Shown one piece after another: positions 14,801 through 23,422 of a DNA stretch of 64,000 bases; within the stretch, counting starts at the first letter, position 1; the number at the start of each line of letters is the position of its first letter. The notes under the pieces are model-generated. The model was not told the DNA's origin, did not search any database, and saw only the letters and a list, made by a program, of their open reading frames with translations. This DNA comes from Bicyclus anynana (taxonomy: Eukaryota; Arthropoda; Insecta; Lepidoptera; Nymphalidae). Both the position numbers and the translations under genes were made by a program. Where the stretch lies: positions 3,194,501 through 3,258,500 of the forward strand of contig NC_069083.1 in NCBI RefSeq assembly GCF_947172395.1, in the 5' to 3' direction.

Positions 14801-17800
14801 CGCCAGCGCTATCTCCTCGCTGTACTGCAGGCACAGCCGCGTCTTCACCACCCAGATGGGGTTGGTCATGACGAGCGACAGCACGCCCGCCTGCGCCGCC
14901 GCCAGCATGTGCAGCCCGGGGCCGAGCGGCGTGCGCGCGTTGCCGCCCTGGATCCATGTCTTGATCGCGTTGTAGCTGTTAAAGCGATGCCCCATTAGCA
15001 CGTTGCGACGTGTAAGCGTCAAATGTCAAAATTAAGGAGGGTTTTCAAAATCATAGATCGATAGTATTATCGATTCTAAACTTTTTCTGAAATTATTGCC
15101 AGTTTACGAGAATTCGACGTTATCAACTAATTATAGTTATATACGGCTCACTGCTGAGCTCGACTCTCCTCTCAGAATGAGAGGGGTTAGGCTAATAGTT
15201 CACCACGCTGGCGCAATGCGAATTGGTAGACTTCACACACGCAGAGAATTAAGAGATTCTCTGGTGTGCAGGTTTCTTTCACACAGACACAGACTTTGAG
15301 ACACGTGATATTAAATTTCTTAAAATGCACAAAACTGAAAACAACATATTTTATATATATATATTACATAGTTATGTGTTGTGTTAACAAATAAATGATT
15401 TCTATTCTATTCTATTCTATTCTAAAAGTTGTAGGTGCACCGAATTAGAACCCACACCCTCCAGAATCGGAGGCAGAGGTCATATCCATAGGCTATCACG
15501 GCGATTACGAGAATTAACCCTGTATATATTATGACATGTCACATTAAATCTTAAAACTCATCTATCGGGGCGGACATGGAGCGGCTACGTATCGTACGTA
15601 GCGCCGTAGCTTGTCCAGAGGCGACGCATTTCCGTTAGGTATCCTCTAGGTGTTTTTGTTTTGACGGGCTCCATGGCGCAGTGGTATGCGCGGTGGATTT
15701 ACATGTCGCCGGACCTGGGTTCGGCTGGTGGGAGGCTTCATCTTAGATTGCATCATCAGGTGAGATTGTAGTCTAGGGCTAACTTGTAAAGAATTGAAAA
15801 AAAAATCCTGTAAGTGAAAGCGTTGAAATATGGAGTTTCTTACAAATAATAGGAAAACGATACGTAGCATATCCGTGTTTGCGCCAATAGATGAGTTTTT
15901 AGTTAAAGCGTTGCTCGTAGCAGCGACGTTTCAAGGGAGCTCCCTTGAAACGTTGCTACGACGGACAGTGTTTCACTTGTTCCAAGCATTGTTCAGACTG
16001 ACTGGGTGCATGCTTTTGAACTGCGACGTCATTCCTCATCTGTATGCATTAATCCGTTGCGACGAGAAACGCAATGTATACTAATGAGGCATCTCCCTTA
16101 CGGGGAATAAATGTTTGTATCCCTAGGGTAATGAAAGTCAGAGTAAAGATCACTCTTGTGTGCTTTCGTTACAATCAATATTTATGTATTAAACTTTGAA
16201 GGTTTTCTACTACTACTGCCAAGGTTGCTGCTTCCAATATTATTTATTTTAACAATTTTGTTGCATAAATGAATATGGAATGGTGACATGCACCGAAAAG
16301 CACAGACGACATCAAATACGGAGCCTTTCTTTTTTCCACGAAATTTTCCGCGCAAATATTCAGGATAGAATTGGGTTTGTGGTAGTATTAGGTGCTCCCC
16401 TATGTTTCGGTGTTAAGCCATTGGTCCCGGCCATTATCTTTAACATCTGATAATGATCGTTAAGTAGTCATTATCAGGTAACACTCTAAACCCGGCAAAG
16501 CATTGAAACAGCACAGCTCTATATCCCCTCTATGAGGAAGGTCTGGCAATGTAGTGGCCCTTTAACACTTTCGCTGCGGCACTGATTTTTCTGTACTTTC
16601 CTCTGTTGCGGTACGAGGTCAATCGACCTCGTAACACTTGAACACACTAGACATACGAGGTCAATTGACCTCGTACCGTACCAGCGAACGTGTTAAAATA
16701 GGCTAATAATGATGATGATATAGACTATAGTTTGACGGTAGCACTCACAACAGGAAGTAAAAGCCCCACGCCGAGCCGGAGCCCCACACGTTGGGCGTGA
16801 CCCCGCGGTATAGGCCCCGCACGCCCTCCTTCTTCACGATGGTGACGAACGCGCTGCCCAGCCCGTCGTACCGCGGCACCGTCGCGGTCCTCCCATCATT
16901 CACTATTTACAAATTAAAATGATATCATCAGTGAAAACTAAGTAGGTACAAGAAATGTAATTTGTGTTTACACGATTTTTCATACCATCATATAAGCTGA
17001 TAGTCGTCTACTGCTGAACATTCAATCCATTGGCTAGTACAGTTACGTAAGTAACAGCTTTTGGCGACAAACAAAAACTTTAGCCGCTTATAATACATGT
17101 ATGTGACATCATCAGGATGTGTCATTTATTTATCATGATTACAAAACCATATTTTCTCAGAACTCTTTATTTAAATAATGAGTCTTTGGAATCATTAACC
17201 CTCATTTAAATTTGAATCACAAAGAAGTAAAATCATAAACAAATGAGCACATAATAATTAAAACAAATGAAGTCTTTCATTAATCAACAATGAAGTTGAA
17301 ACCCAGAGGAAACTCTTTACACTACAATTCTGCACATTTAGTTATAAATAAACACAACAACCTCTTTATGGGAAAATATTTTGCTGCTGTATATACATTA
17401 CATTATATTATATATACATTATATATACATTATATTATATATATGTTGCAATAAAAATCATCCAGCGAGACTACAAATTTTTTTCGGTATAAAAAGAAGC
17501 CTATAATATATGCTTCTTGCCTATAACATATGCCTAAGTCCCAATAAAACTGATTTAGCATTTCATGAGGTTAGTCCGGACAGACAGATAAAAATTGTAT
17601 TTTAGTATTGTGTAAATAAATAAAGCACTTGAAAAAAAGCAGGTATAGTTTAGAAAACACAGACTACTTCATTTTATTTGTACATTAACAGACGCCTGCA
17701 ACTTTGTCCACATAGCATTCAGGTTTTCACAAATCCCATGGGAACCATGAATTTTTCCAAAATGAAAAGTATGTGTAATCCAGAGCAAAATCTGTTTCCA

Positions 17801-19856
17801 TTCCAAATTTCAACCAAATGGCTTCAGTAGCCGCATTGCAGAGGAGGAGCAAACATAAACACAAACTTTCGCCTTTATAATATTAGTGTGACTGTGAATG
17901 CCATCAATTTAAATATATAGTTATAAATACTTTGTTCTGCAGCCACTGGAATCCACAGTAAACTACACAAACACTCAACAAGACTTAATTTGTCCTAAGT
18001 GATGTGTTGATGTTTCTGTCAATAGTCATTCATGTGCTGCAACAATTTTATAGATAGTATGTTAAGTACCTACAAAATCACTGCAAAAAGTTATAAAATT
18101 TAGCTTCTCCACTGAGTGCACATGTATTTTGTGTTTACTTACATCATATAAATATATATGTATGTAAATAGTTTTTACACTTCCTGAACAAACAACTCGA
18201 ACTCGAACATTGTAGAAAATATTTAGGTATTATTAGTTTAAATAACTTTTGATTGTTTATTGTGGGACTAAAAGAAATTAAGACATATAGGCACCTTTGT
18301 TTCCCTCAGTTTATTTTTTTTTTCTTAGCCCTTGAATACAATCTTACCTGATGGTAAGTGATGATGCAATCATATTGTAATCTTTGATGTACTGCAGGCT
18401 TGAAATAATATGCAACAAATGCTGGCAGTTTTACCCACATAATTTCTGTTCCTCTCGGAATATGGGCATACGATATAGACCAATGATAGTCACGAATAAC
18501 GTGACATTCTATTGGTAAAAGAATATTCAAAATCAGTCCGGTAGATCCAGAGATTAGCCCCTACAACCTCACAAACTTTACCCCTTTATTATATTAGTAT
18601 ATATTGCACTCTTTCTCAGATACATTAAGATAATAATCTTTAAATTTTCATGGCCTTTTTGACTTACAATGAAAAATATTTTTTGTTATGTTTCATTTAG
18701 CAAGATTAAAATTATAAAGGAGATATAAGAATGTATACATATAACTACACAATTTATAGTTTTAGAATAGTATTGATAACTGAAGATGTTACACAATATA
18801 TGTGTTTTGGTGTTCTTGCTAAAGTAATTATACATAATCTTATCAAAGAAAAAACTTAGTTATAATAAATTCTGACTTTATGTCAATAATATCCACTAAT
18901 AACTTCTCTAGGCGTTCAAGAAAGTATGACATAGATGCAACTTTTTAATACAAATCAACTACCAATGAACCCTTGTAAATCGTGACATTTGGAACCATCT
19001 TAACATTCAGTTTAAGTTTTCGACTTTAATTATGACATAACCTGCTCACCAGCTAACCTGCATTAGACCAGTGTGGTGAGTCTAGGTTCCATATCCCCAC
19101 TCCCGTAATGAGGGAGGCCTGACCCTGTAGTGTACTGTTAAAATAGGCTGATAATGATGATGATGTCTAGTTTACAACTTGATTTTTTTTCATGCTTGAT
19201 GGAAATTAATGATTACAAAGTCTAAAATGTTATTGTATGCTTAGTGTGTGCACTCTTGCCTTGAAAGTGTTTAGATAAATGACAGGCCTTCATTTTTTAT
19301 ATAATAACAGAATTAACTTTATCTGTTATAAAATTTCAGTGATGTGAGTAAATAAACTAACAGTAATCAAACAAATTGCTCAACCATAAACATAATGACA
19401 TTTTGAATAACCACCAAGTAGTGTAAACTAAAATAGTGATTGCATCAGGGCTTTGTTTGTAATTATTGTGGTATTTAGCTTATAAACTTTCACTAGTACC
19501 CTACTGCATTTGCAAGTTCAAGGTCATCAAACAATGACTATTACCTTTTCTATTTTAAAATAAAAAAATAAAGACCACTTTGTTTTTCAATAACACAAGT
19601 TAGACCACACTAAATTTGCGTTTGAACATGACGAAATTACATCGGAACCTAAAACACAACATTGTTTTTAAATGCCATGAATTTTTATGGTTAAAAATGA
19701 CTTACCAGCAAAACGAATTTTGATTAGATCCAAGGGATGCAGAATTAACGTAGATGTGACGCCACCTGATATACCAGCTACCAGGTGCTCGTACTTTATG
19801 TGGTTGAGAAGAGCGAGCTTAGAAGACGACGAATTAGGATTCTTCATTGTGGTCAT
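2670..19856 (-). CDS. SLC25A32: Mitochondrial folate/FAD carrier (SLC25A32-like), six exons
   Basis: Six coding exons on the minus strand in consistent phase: 19706-19856, 16749-16902, 14723-14975, 9368-9481, 8167-8312 and 2670-2817, giving 321 aa (human MFT is about 315 aa). The product is an inner-membrane solute carrier with three repeats. The carrier signatures are HPLDLIKIR (repeat 1), NPIWVVKTR (repeat 2) and YPYQVVRARLQDQ (repeat 3). The second and third are characteristic of the folate/FAD branch of the SLC25 family. Each half-repeat also shows the usual GL/FY(R/K)G loop (RGLYRG, RGLYR-GF, RGFYKG). All introns have GT donors and AG acceptors. The start at 19856 is followed by a second in-frame ATG three codons on. 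Exons 2 to 5 are very GC-rich while exons 1 and 6 are AT-rich. Exon 5 has an alternative read-through form (separate entry). Substrate (folate versus FAD) cannot be decided from sequence. Identity is strong; the exact start is less certain. Confidence 0.93.
5470..5554. mobile_element. Partial copy of palindromic TTAA MITE
   Basis: Related to the complete element at 16562-16696. It shows two palindromes, 5473-5494 and 5514-5537, followed by the same right end (CAGCGAACGTG then TTAA at 5551-5554). The left end is degraded. It lies in carrier intron 5. Confidence 0.6.
5881..6121. mobile_element. MITE with about 30-bp terminal inverted repeats
   Basis: The left end reads TTTTTGTGATCATCTAAC and the right end is its reverse complement, GTTAGATGATCACAAAAA. 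The similarity extends inward to CAACGAA/TTCGTTG. A further half copy of the end (GCGATCGTCTAACGTGAC, then TTTCAACGAA) lies at about 5968-5999, so the interior may be an internal duplication. It has no coding capacity. It lies in carrier intron 5. Confidence 0.7.
8055..8312 (-). CDS. SLC25A32: Carrier exon 5, composite: internal donor or alternative C-terminus
   Basis: This exon starts after TTTCCAG| and encodes EYLTFAAVSKLIAAG and the third signature YPYQVVRARLQDQ. At 8167 a donor (GGAG|GTATGA) joins in phase to the distal exon 2670-2817 and makes the 321-aa form. If that donor is not used, the frame stays open for 37 more codons to a stop at 8055-8057 and gives a complete carrier half-repeat (RGFYKGLTPYLLHVTPN, then MLIWEKFTN), for 309 aa in total. 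Both tails are clearly homologous to each other. A TTTATT at 7743-7748 (AATAAA on this strand) about 310 bases past the stop could end the short transcript. The coding character of the read-through part argues for real use as a terminal exon. Confidence 0.8.
   Translation of the reverse strand, partial: TSVEYLTFAAVSKLIAAGATYPYQVVRARLQDQHRTYNGAWHCITETWRYERVRGFYKGLTPYLLHVTPNICLVMLIWEKFTNNE
8366..8780. repeat. Imperfect minisatellite in carrier intron 4
   Basis: Degenerate tandem units of roughly 80 bases, each built from the words TTTAGACACAAAGTGGTA, GATGAGGCACGATTTAGAC and TTTATTGGTGAGAGTGGA. At least five partial units are readable, with the motif ACAAAGTGG recurring about ten times. The array begins about 54 bases upstream (in transcript sense) of the exon 5 acceptor, between it and exon 4. 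Confidence 0.75.
9368..9481 (-). CDS. SLC25A32: Carrier exon 4: helix 4
   Basis: A 38-codon exon, phase 0 at both ends, encoding GFIPGMFGVSHGALQF and TYEEMKNRYNQYRNLP. This is the family's typical second half of repeat 2 and the link to repeat 3. Confidence 0.9.
9571..9763 (-). mobile_element. Helitron-like element
   Basis: Read on the minus strand it begins near CACTAATCTTATAATTGCG and ends in CCGCTAG, the start and CTAG end typical of lepidopteran non-autonomous Helitrons. Both ends are diverged and the interior has no open frame. It lies in carrier intron 3, about 90 bases upstream of the exon 4 acceptor. Confidence 0.5.
11333..11630 (-). mobile_element. tRNA-derived SINE, family 2
   Basis: The minus strand carries an A box (GCCCAGTGGATATGACC) and a B box (GGTTCGAATCC), then the body ending in CAGTGAGCCGAATATGGG. 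The same element is present at 37140-37447 and 32600-32881 (plus) and at 15138-15503 (minus). It lies in carrier intron 3. Confidence 0.8.
12950..13180. repeat. Inverted-repeat element with AACCGACTTCAAA ends
   Basis: AACCGACTTCAAAAAA near 12950 and its reverse complement TTTGAAGTCGGTT near 13158 bracket about 220 bases. The same motif occurs at about 48110 and 48705 in the bun intron, so it is dispersed. It is non-coding. Class uncertain. Confidence 0.5.
13806..13998 (-). mobile_element. Helitron-like element
   Basis: On the minus strand it runs from ACTATAATAAAATTATAAAG to GTAACCGCAGAACGCGGCTAG. The GC-rich palindromic stretch just before the terminal CTAG fits a Helitron 3' end. It lies in carrier intron 3. 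Internal text such as GGATCTACTGAACCGATTTT is shared with 18455-18603. Confidence 0.55.
14330..14656 (+). mobile_element. tRNA-derived SINE, family 1
   Basis: A near-complete copy. It has a tRNA-like head with an A box (TGGCGCAGTGGCATGCGCGG) and a B box (GGTTCGATCC), then a conserved body (CTGGTTGATGGGAGGCTTCG, GGCAAAGACGTACCGC) and an A-rich tail. Other copies are at 15662-15805, 22987-23201, 24697-24906, 25868-26194 and 36766-37050 (plus), with a 3' scrap at 18308-18395 (minus). Confidence 0.85.
14723..14975 (-). CDS. SLC25A32: Carrier exon 3: repeat 2
   Basis: Encodes YNAIKTWIQGGN, helix 3 and the second signature NPIWVVKTRLCLQ, ending in EGVRGLYR. The acceptor is TTAACAG| at 14976-14977 and the donor GG|GTGAGT. 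A SINE (14330-14656) sits 67 bases beyond the donor inside intron 3. Confidence 0.9.
15138..15503 (-). mobile_element. SINE family 2 split by a younger insertion
   Basis: The two halves (15138-15341 and 15424-15503) align with one continuous family 2 SINE. Between them, 15342-15423 is a foreign AT-rich piece ending in four TATTC repeats, the tail type of a non-LTR retrotransposon. AAAA flanks the insert on both sides (15338-15341 and 15424-15427). Confidence 0.7.
15662..15805 (+). mobile_element. SINE family 1, internally deleted
   Basis: It has the A box region GGCGCAGTGGTATGCGCGG, then jumps from the B box region to the 3' end (GCATCATCAGGTGAGATTG) with the middle of the body missing. It ends in an A-rich tail. 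It lies in carrier intron 2. Confidence 0.7.
15915..15961. repeat. Near-perfect foldback palindrome
   Basis: The left arm from 15915 and the right arm to 15961 are reverse complements over 22 bases, meeting at GGGAGCTCCC with no spacer. The only departure is a 3-base GCG insert in the left arm. It lies in carrier intron 2, non-coding. Confidence 0.8.
16562..16696. mobile_element. TTAA-flanked MITE with two internal palindromes
   Basis: TTAA at 16562-16565 and at 16693-16696 flank 127 bases whose ends read CACTTTCGCTG and CAGCGAACGTG, an inverted pair with one mismatch. TTAA target duplication suggests a piggyBac-mobilised MITE. Inside are two 22-base palindromes, 16612-16633 (nearly perfect) and 16654-16675 (perfect), each centred on AGGTCAATTGACCT or a close variant. 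The element is inserted in an older repeat whose text (GTAGTG... / AAAATAGGCTGATAATGATG) is uninterrupted at 19045-19170. Confidence 0.75.
16749..16902 (-). CDS. SLC25A32: Carrier exon 2: matrix loop 1 and helix 2
   Basis: Encodes VNDGRTATVPRYDGL onward through RGLYRGVTPNVWGSG and the start of helix 2, the usual second half of repeat 1. The acceptor is AATAG| and the donor TT|GTGAGT. The phenylalanine codon is completed by the first base of exon 3. Confidence 0.9.
17800..17893 (-). mobile_element. Helitron-like fragment
   Basis: Only one end is visible: TTCGCCTTTATAATATTAGTG on the plus strand is the reverse of the usual CACTAATATTATAAA start. It is followed inward by text of the same family. 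It lies in carrier intron 1. Confidence 0.45.
18308..18395 (-). mobile_element. 3' scrap of SINE family 1
   Basis: The minus strand has the SINE 3' end with GCATCATCACTTACCATCAG and an A-rich tail. The tRNA-like head is absent. It lies in carrier intron 1. Confidence 0.6.
18455..18603 (-). mobile_element. Helitron-like fragment
   Basis: Shares blocks such as CGTGACATTCTATTGGTAAA and TCCAGAGATTAGCCCC with the element at 13806-13998 and ends at TTATTATATTAGTAT (reverse of the common 5' end). The CTAG end is lost. Confidence 0.5.
19045..19170 (+). repeat. Tail of a dispersed element with GATGATGATG end
   Basis: CACCAGCTAACCTGCATTAG through ATGAGGGAGGCCTGACCC to AAAATAGGCTGATAATGATG. Relatives are at 16430-16735 (disrupted by the TTAA MITE) and, more weakly, 32330-32450 and 48790-48860. 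A tRNA-like head is not visible here. Confidence 0.5.
19706..19856 (-). CDS. SLC25A32: Carrier exon 1: start and first signature
   Basis: Encodes residues 1-50 plus one base. It contains the short N-terminus, the EHLVAGISGG start of transmembrane helix 1 and the first carrier signature PLDLIKIR. It ends at GCTG|GTAAGT. The split valine codon (G|TG) continues into 16902. Confidence 0.9.
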
Positions 19857-21197
19857 GACGATAGTATTAGATTACAGGTTTAAACATCTTGATAGGACTG
19901 TATTACACGCTTACGCCTGCCCCACACTTTCCCACGTAACTTTGGCGGAATTTAATAAATAACGATTTTCACTGCACATCATTGCTTTCGTAATATTCCG
20001 ATGAAATGGAATAGGCGTGAACAACGGAATGATTTCCACATGATTTCTTTCATGTAATTCTTTGTAACACTCCTTTACACGTTATGAAATAATGACATTA
20101 TGTGAATATGACGTGAATAATATCACTGTGAATTTCGATAAAATTATTGAATTTTAAATAAAAACCTTTAATGTTGACAATATACTATTATTTTTATACT
20201 TATCAACCTTTTAGATCTGATATTTTCTTGGATTATTGAATCTATTTAACTCTACACTCCATTTTACGAAATAATAATGTTTGACACCGAATAAGTAATT
20301 TTTATCTATGGAATATGGATGGACTTCAAAAATGGCGTAATAATTTTTTGACATTGATTTAATTTTAGTGTTGCAAGTTCCTTTGAAGTAATTTTCTTTA
20401 TTCCTGCTACTTTTTTTTTTTATTCCACTGTTTACATTAAATACATTTGAATACATTTTCTTTAATAATCATTAAAATTATTTTTTACTATACATGATGA
20501 ATTTGGGTGGGAAGTACCAAATCATGGCGTAAACTTAATAAGTAATTTAGTATTGCTAGTGTGTCACAATTTATGTGATTTAGAAAGATATTTTTATAAA
20601 ATACATTTAATATGAATTTATTAAATAATACTATTAGGTTGTTATCTTTAGATAACTATGAGTATGTATGACAGCAAAACTCAAAGAAACTGAATAATCA
20701 TACCTTTTTTTACTGCTACGAACGTAGCCTGACTATAAAAATAAAAGTCTAGTTAATCACTTTGTCACAGTTACAGTAAATTCAACTCATTTGGGCTAAG
20801 AGTTTGCGTGCGCTTGTACAACATAGAATATGCAAATTGCAAGGGTTGTCCACATATAGCTCCACCTGCTGTGGTGTTAAATTAACCTTAAATTACCTTA
20901 GTGCGTATACCGTTACAATTTATTTCGTCATTTACCAAAGCAAAACAACGCTTTTTTTATTTTACGTTATATAACCTAACATAAAAAAAAGTGTATTCAT
21001 TTAGTATAAACTAAATGAATACAGTATAACAGACAAATATACGGACTGAAAATATAAATTACTGGTAACACTTTTTCAAACTATTGACATATTTTGCGAT
21101 TTGACAGCTGTCATTATTTCAAGAACTGCGAATGTGAACTCGGATTACGTAAATCAGCGAGCAAAGATTTTATAAAGGCAAGGATAAAGGAGGAAAA
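19857..21197. promoter_or_regulatory. Divergent intergenic region between carrier and peptidase genes
   Basis: About 1.3 kb separate the two start codons, which point away from each other. Both promoters must lie here, but no TATA box or other element can be assigned with confidence. A 14-bp perfect inverted repeat with a 4-base loop lies at 20992-21023. The rest is AT-rich with no recognised gene. Confidence 0.5.
20992..21023. repeat. 14-bp hairpin upstream of the peptidase gene
   Basis: TGTATTCATTTAGT (20992-21005), loop ATAA, and ACTAAATGAATACA (21010-21023) pair perfectly. It lies 175 bases upstream of the start codon at 21198. Function unknown. Confidence 0.75.
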
Positions 21198-22598
21198 ATG
21201 CTGAAAGTAGCAAGTACTGTAAGGTTTATTGCTAAAAAGGGCAACAACGTACGTGCCCTAGCCACTGCCGCTGCATACAAGCAGGCCCTCGTCAATGTTC
21301 CTCCGACGCAGCTTACAGTGCTCGATAATGGGATCCGCGTTGCCTCGGAAGATTCCGGCGCCGCTACTGCCACTGTGGGGCTCTGGATTGACGCCGGATC
21401 GAGGTACGAGAACTCTAAAAACAACGGTGTCGCCCACTTCCTAGAGCACATGGCTTTTAAAGGCACTAGCAAGAGATCTCAAACAGACTTAGAACTCTTG
21501 GTTGAGAACATGGGAGCACATTTAAACGCGTACACATCTCGGGAGCAGACAGTTTTCTACGCTAAGTGCCTCGCCAACGATGTCCCCGCTGCCATTGAAA
21601 TCCTTGCTGATATCATTCAGAATTCATCGCTCGCCGAACCCGAAATCGAACGAGAACGTGGTGTTATCCTCCGCGAAATGCAAGACGTCGAAAGCAACCT
21701 GCAAGAAGTGGTATTTGATCATTTGCATGCTACCGCATTCCAGGGCACTCCTTTAGGACAAACAATCCTTGGACCCACCAAAAATATCAAGAAGATCTCC
21801 AAGGCAGATCTCCAGCAATATATTAAAACCCACTACCAGCCAAGTAGGATTGTGTTGTCAGGTGCTGGAGGAGTTTCGCATGGCAAACTTGTAGACTTAG
21901 CAAACAAACATTTGGGTAGTCTGAAAAATACAGCGACTGATGTAGAGTTACTGCCTTGCCGTTACACTGGCTCAGACATTCGGGTTAGAGATGACTCCAT
22001 GCCGCTCGCACATATTGCTATTGCTGTTGAAGGAGCCGGGTGGACAGATGCTGATAACATTCCTCTGATGGTTGCCAACACTCTTATTGGAGCATGGGAC
22101 AGGTCTCAGGGTGGTGCTGCCAACAATGCCTCCTATTTAGCCCGAGCTGCATCTTGTGAAAATCTGTGTCACAGCTTCCAGTCCTTCAACACTTGCTACA
22201 AGGACACAGGTCTCTGGGGCATCTATTTTGTAGCAGAACCAATGCAGATTGATGATATGGTGTACAATATTCAAAAGGAATGGAATAAGTTGTGCACATC
22301 AGTGACCGAAGGAGAGGTTGAGAGGGCCAAGAATCTCCTAAAGACCAATATGTTATTGCAACTTGATGGAACTACACCAGTTTGTGAGGATATTGGCCGT
22401 CAAATCTTATGTTACAACAGGCGTATTCCCCTACATGAGCTTGATGCAAGGATCGACTCTGTAAATGTACAAAATATCAGAGATGTTTGCTACAAATTCC
22501 TCTTTGACCGCTGCCCAGTTGTAGCAGCCGTCGGACCCACCGAAGGTCTTCCAGACTACACCAGGATCCGTGGTGGAATGTACTGGGTCAGGGTATAA
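21198..22598 (+). CDS. PMPCB: Mitochondrial processing peptidase beta / complex III core protein 1
   Basis: A 466-aa M16 metallopeptidase encoded without an intron. The family removes presequences from imported proteins in the mitochondrial matrix. In some species the same protein is also core 1 of the cytochrome bc1 complex, and insects are thought to use one gene for both (recalled, not verified). The zinc site HFLEH is at residues 80-84 (ligands H80 and H84, catalytic E83), with distal ligand E160 in RGVILRE, at the usual 76-residue spacing. The motif is intact, unlike degenerate vertebrate UQCRC1. Other family blocks are NAYTSREQTVFYAK (110-123), the substrate-binding loop region near LSGAGGVSHG, VRDDSMPLAHIAIAVEG and NLLKTNMLLQLDG. 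The N-terminus (about 30 residues, basic and hydroxylated, with few acidic residues) fits a matrix presequence. Length equals family norm. The start ATG follows GGAGGAAAA. Identity as MPPB/core 1 is secure; the split between the two roles is not. Confidence 0.96.
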   Translation: MLKVASTVRFIAKKGNNVRALATAAAYKQALVNVPPTQLTVLDNGIRVASEDSGAATATVGLWIDAGSRYENSKNNGVAHFLEHMAFKGTSKRSQTDLELLVENMGAHLNAYTSREQTVFYAKCLANDVPAAIEILADIIQNSSLAEPEIERERGVILREMQDVESNLQEVVFDHLHATAFQGTPLGQTILGPTKNIKKISKADLQQYIKTHYQPSRIVLSGAGGVSHGKLVDLANKHLGSLKNTATDVELLPCRYTGSDIRVRDDSMPLAHIAIAVEGAGWTDADNIPLMVANTLIGAWDRSQGGAANNASYLARAASCENLCHSFQSFNTCYKDTGLWGIYFVAEPMQIDDMVYNIQKEWNKLCTSVTEGEVERAKNLLKTNMLLQLDGTTPVCEDIGRQILCYNRRIPLHELDARIDSVNVQNIRDVCYKFLFDRCPVVAAVGPTEGLPDYTRIRGGMYWVRV

Positions 22599-22694
22599 AT
22601 TATAAACTCTTATATTTAAAACTATTAGTGAAAATTCAAATCAGTTAAGTTAAAAATCATTAAACCTCTCACCCAAATGTCTTTGTTTTATTGC

Positions 22695-22700
22695 AATAAA
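22695..22700 (+). terminator. PMPCB: Poly(A) signal of the peptidase gene
   Basis: AATAAA lies 97 bases after the stop codon, the first canonical signal downstream, so the 3' untranslated region would be about 110-130 bases. Confidence 0.65.
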
Positions 22701-22986
22701 ACACTTTTCTTTGGAGGATGTATTTATTTTATAGTAATAGTACAATAAAATAAGTAATGTGTAAATAAATAATTGAAATAAATCTATAATTTTTTTTAAT
22801 TTACATTTATATTGGAATTAGGTATTGCATAACATTTCTTAATTACTAATATTTATAACATAAAAAATCTTTAATAACTAAAATATATTTGGCCAAACCA
22901 ATACACATATTATATTGTTTGGCAATTTTAAGGCAGCGACCACACCACATACAGTTTGCTGCTGTTTGTAACTTTGTAAGACTTTT

Positions 22987-23201
22987 GGCTGGTGGGAGGC
23001 TATAGCTGTGGCTAGTTACCATCCTACTGACAAAGTTGTACCGCCAAGAAATTTAGCGATTCACTATGATGTTGTGTAGAAACTAAAAGGGGTGTGGATT
23101 TTCATCCTCCTAACAAGTCAGCCCGCTTCCATCTTAGATTGCATCATCATTTACCATCAGGTGAGATTGTAGTCAAGAGCTAACTTCTAAAGAATAAAAA
23201 A
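22987..23201 (+). mobile_element. 5'-truncated SINE family 1
   Basis: Starts inside the body at GGCTGGTGGGAGGC and runs to the A-rich tail. The tRNA-like head is missing. Confidence 0.75.
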
Positions 23202-23284
23202 GGGCTATTTGTAGGATCAAACTCTTGCTATCAGGCACCAGCATACTAAAGCCAAACTCGTGGAATGTGTATCAGTATCACTAA

Positions 23285-23422
23285 CAGTGGAATTCATAGA
23301 TGTTGTTGGGGCACCCTCAGGGGATCATTCACCTGCTGAGTGTCAATTTCTCAAACAAATAGAGGTTAAATTCGGCTGAACGATCCCCCGGGGGTGCCCC
23401 TAAATGTCCATGAATTCCACTG
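23285..23422. mobile_element. MITE, about 44-bp inverted ends, TAA duplication
   Basis: CAGTGGAATTCATAGATG at the left and its near reverse complement CATGAATTCCACTG at the right continue inward for about 44 bases (GGGGCACCC and GGGGGATC blocks). TAA at 23282-23284 and 23423-23425 fits a 3-bp target duplication, as made by PIF/Harbinger-type transposases. It has no coding frame. Confidence 0.7.
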
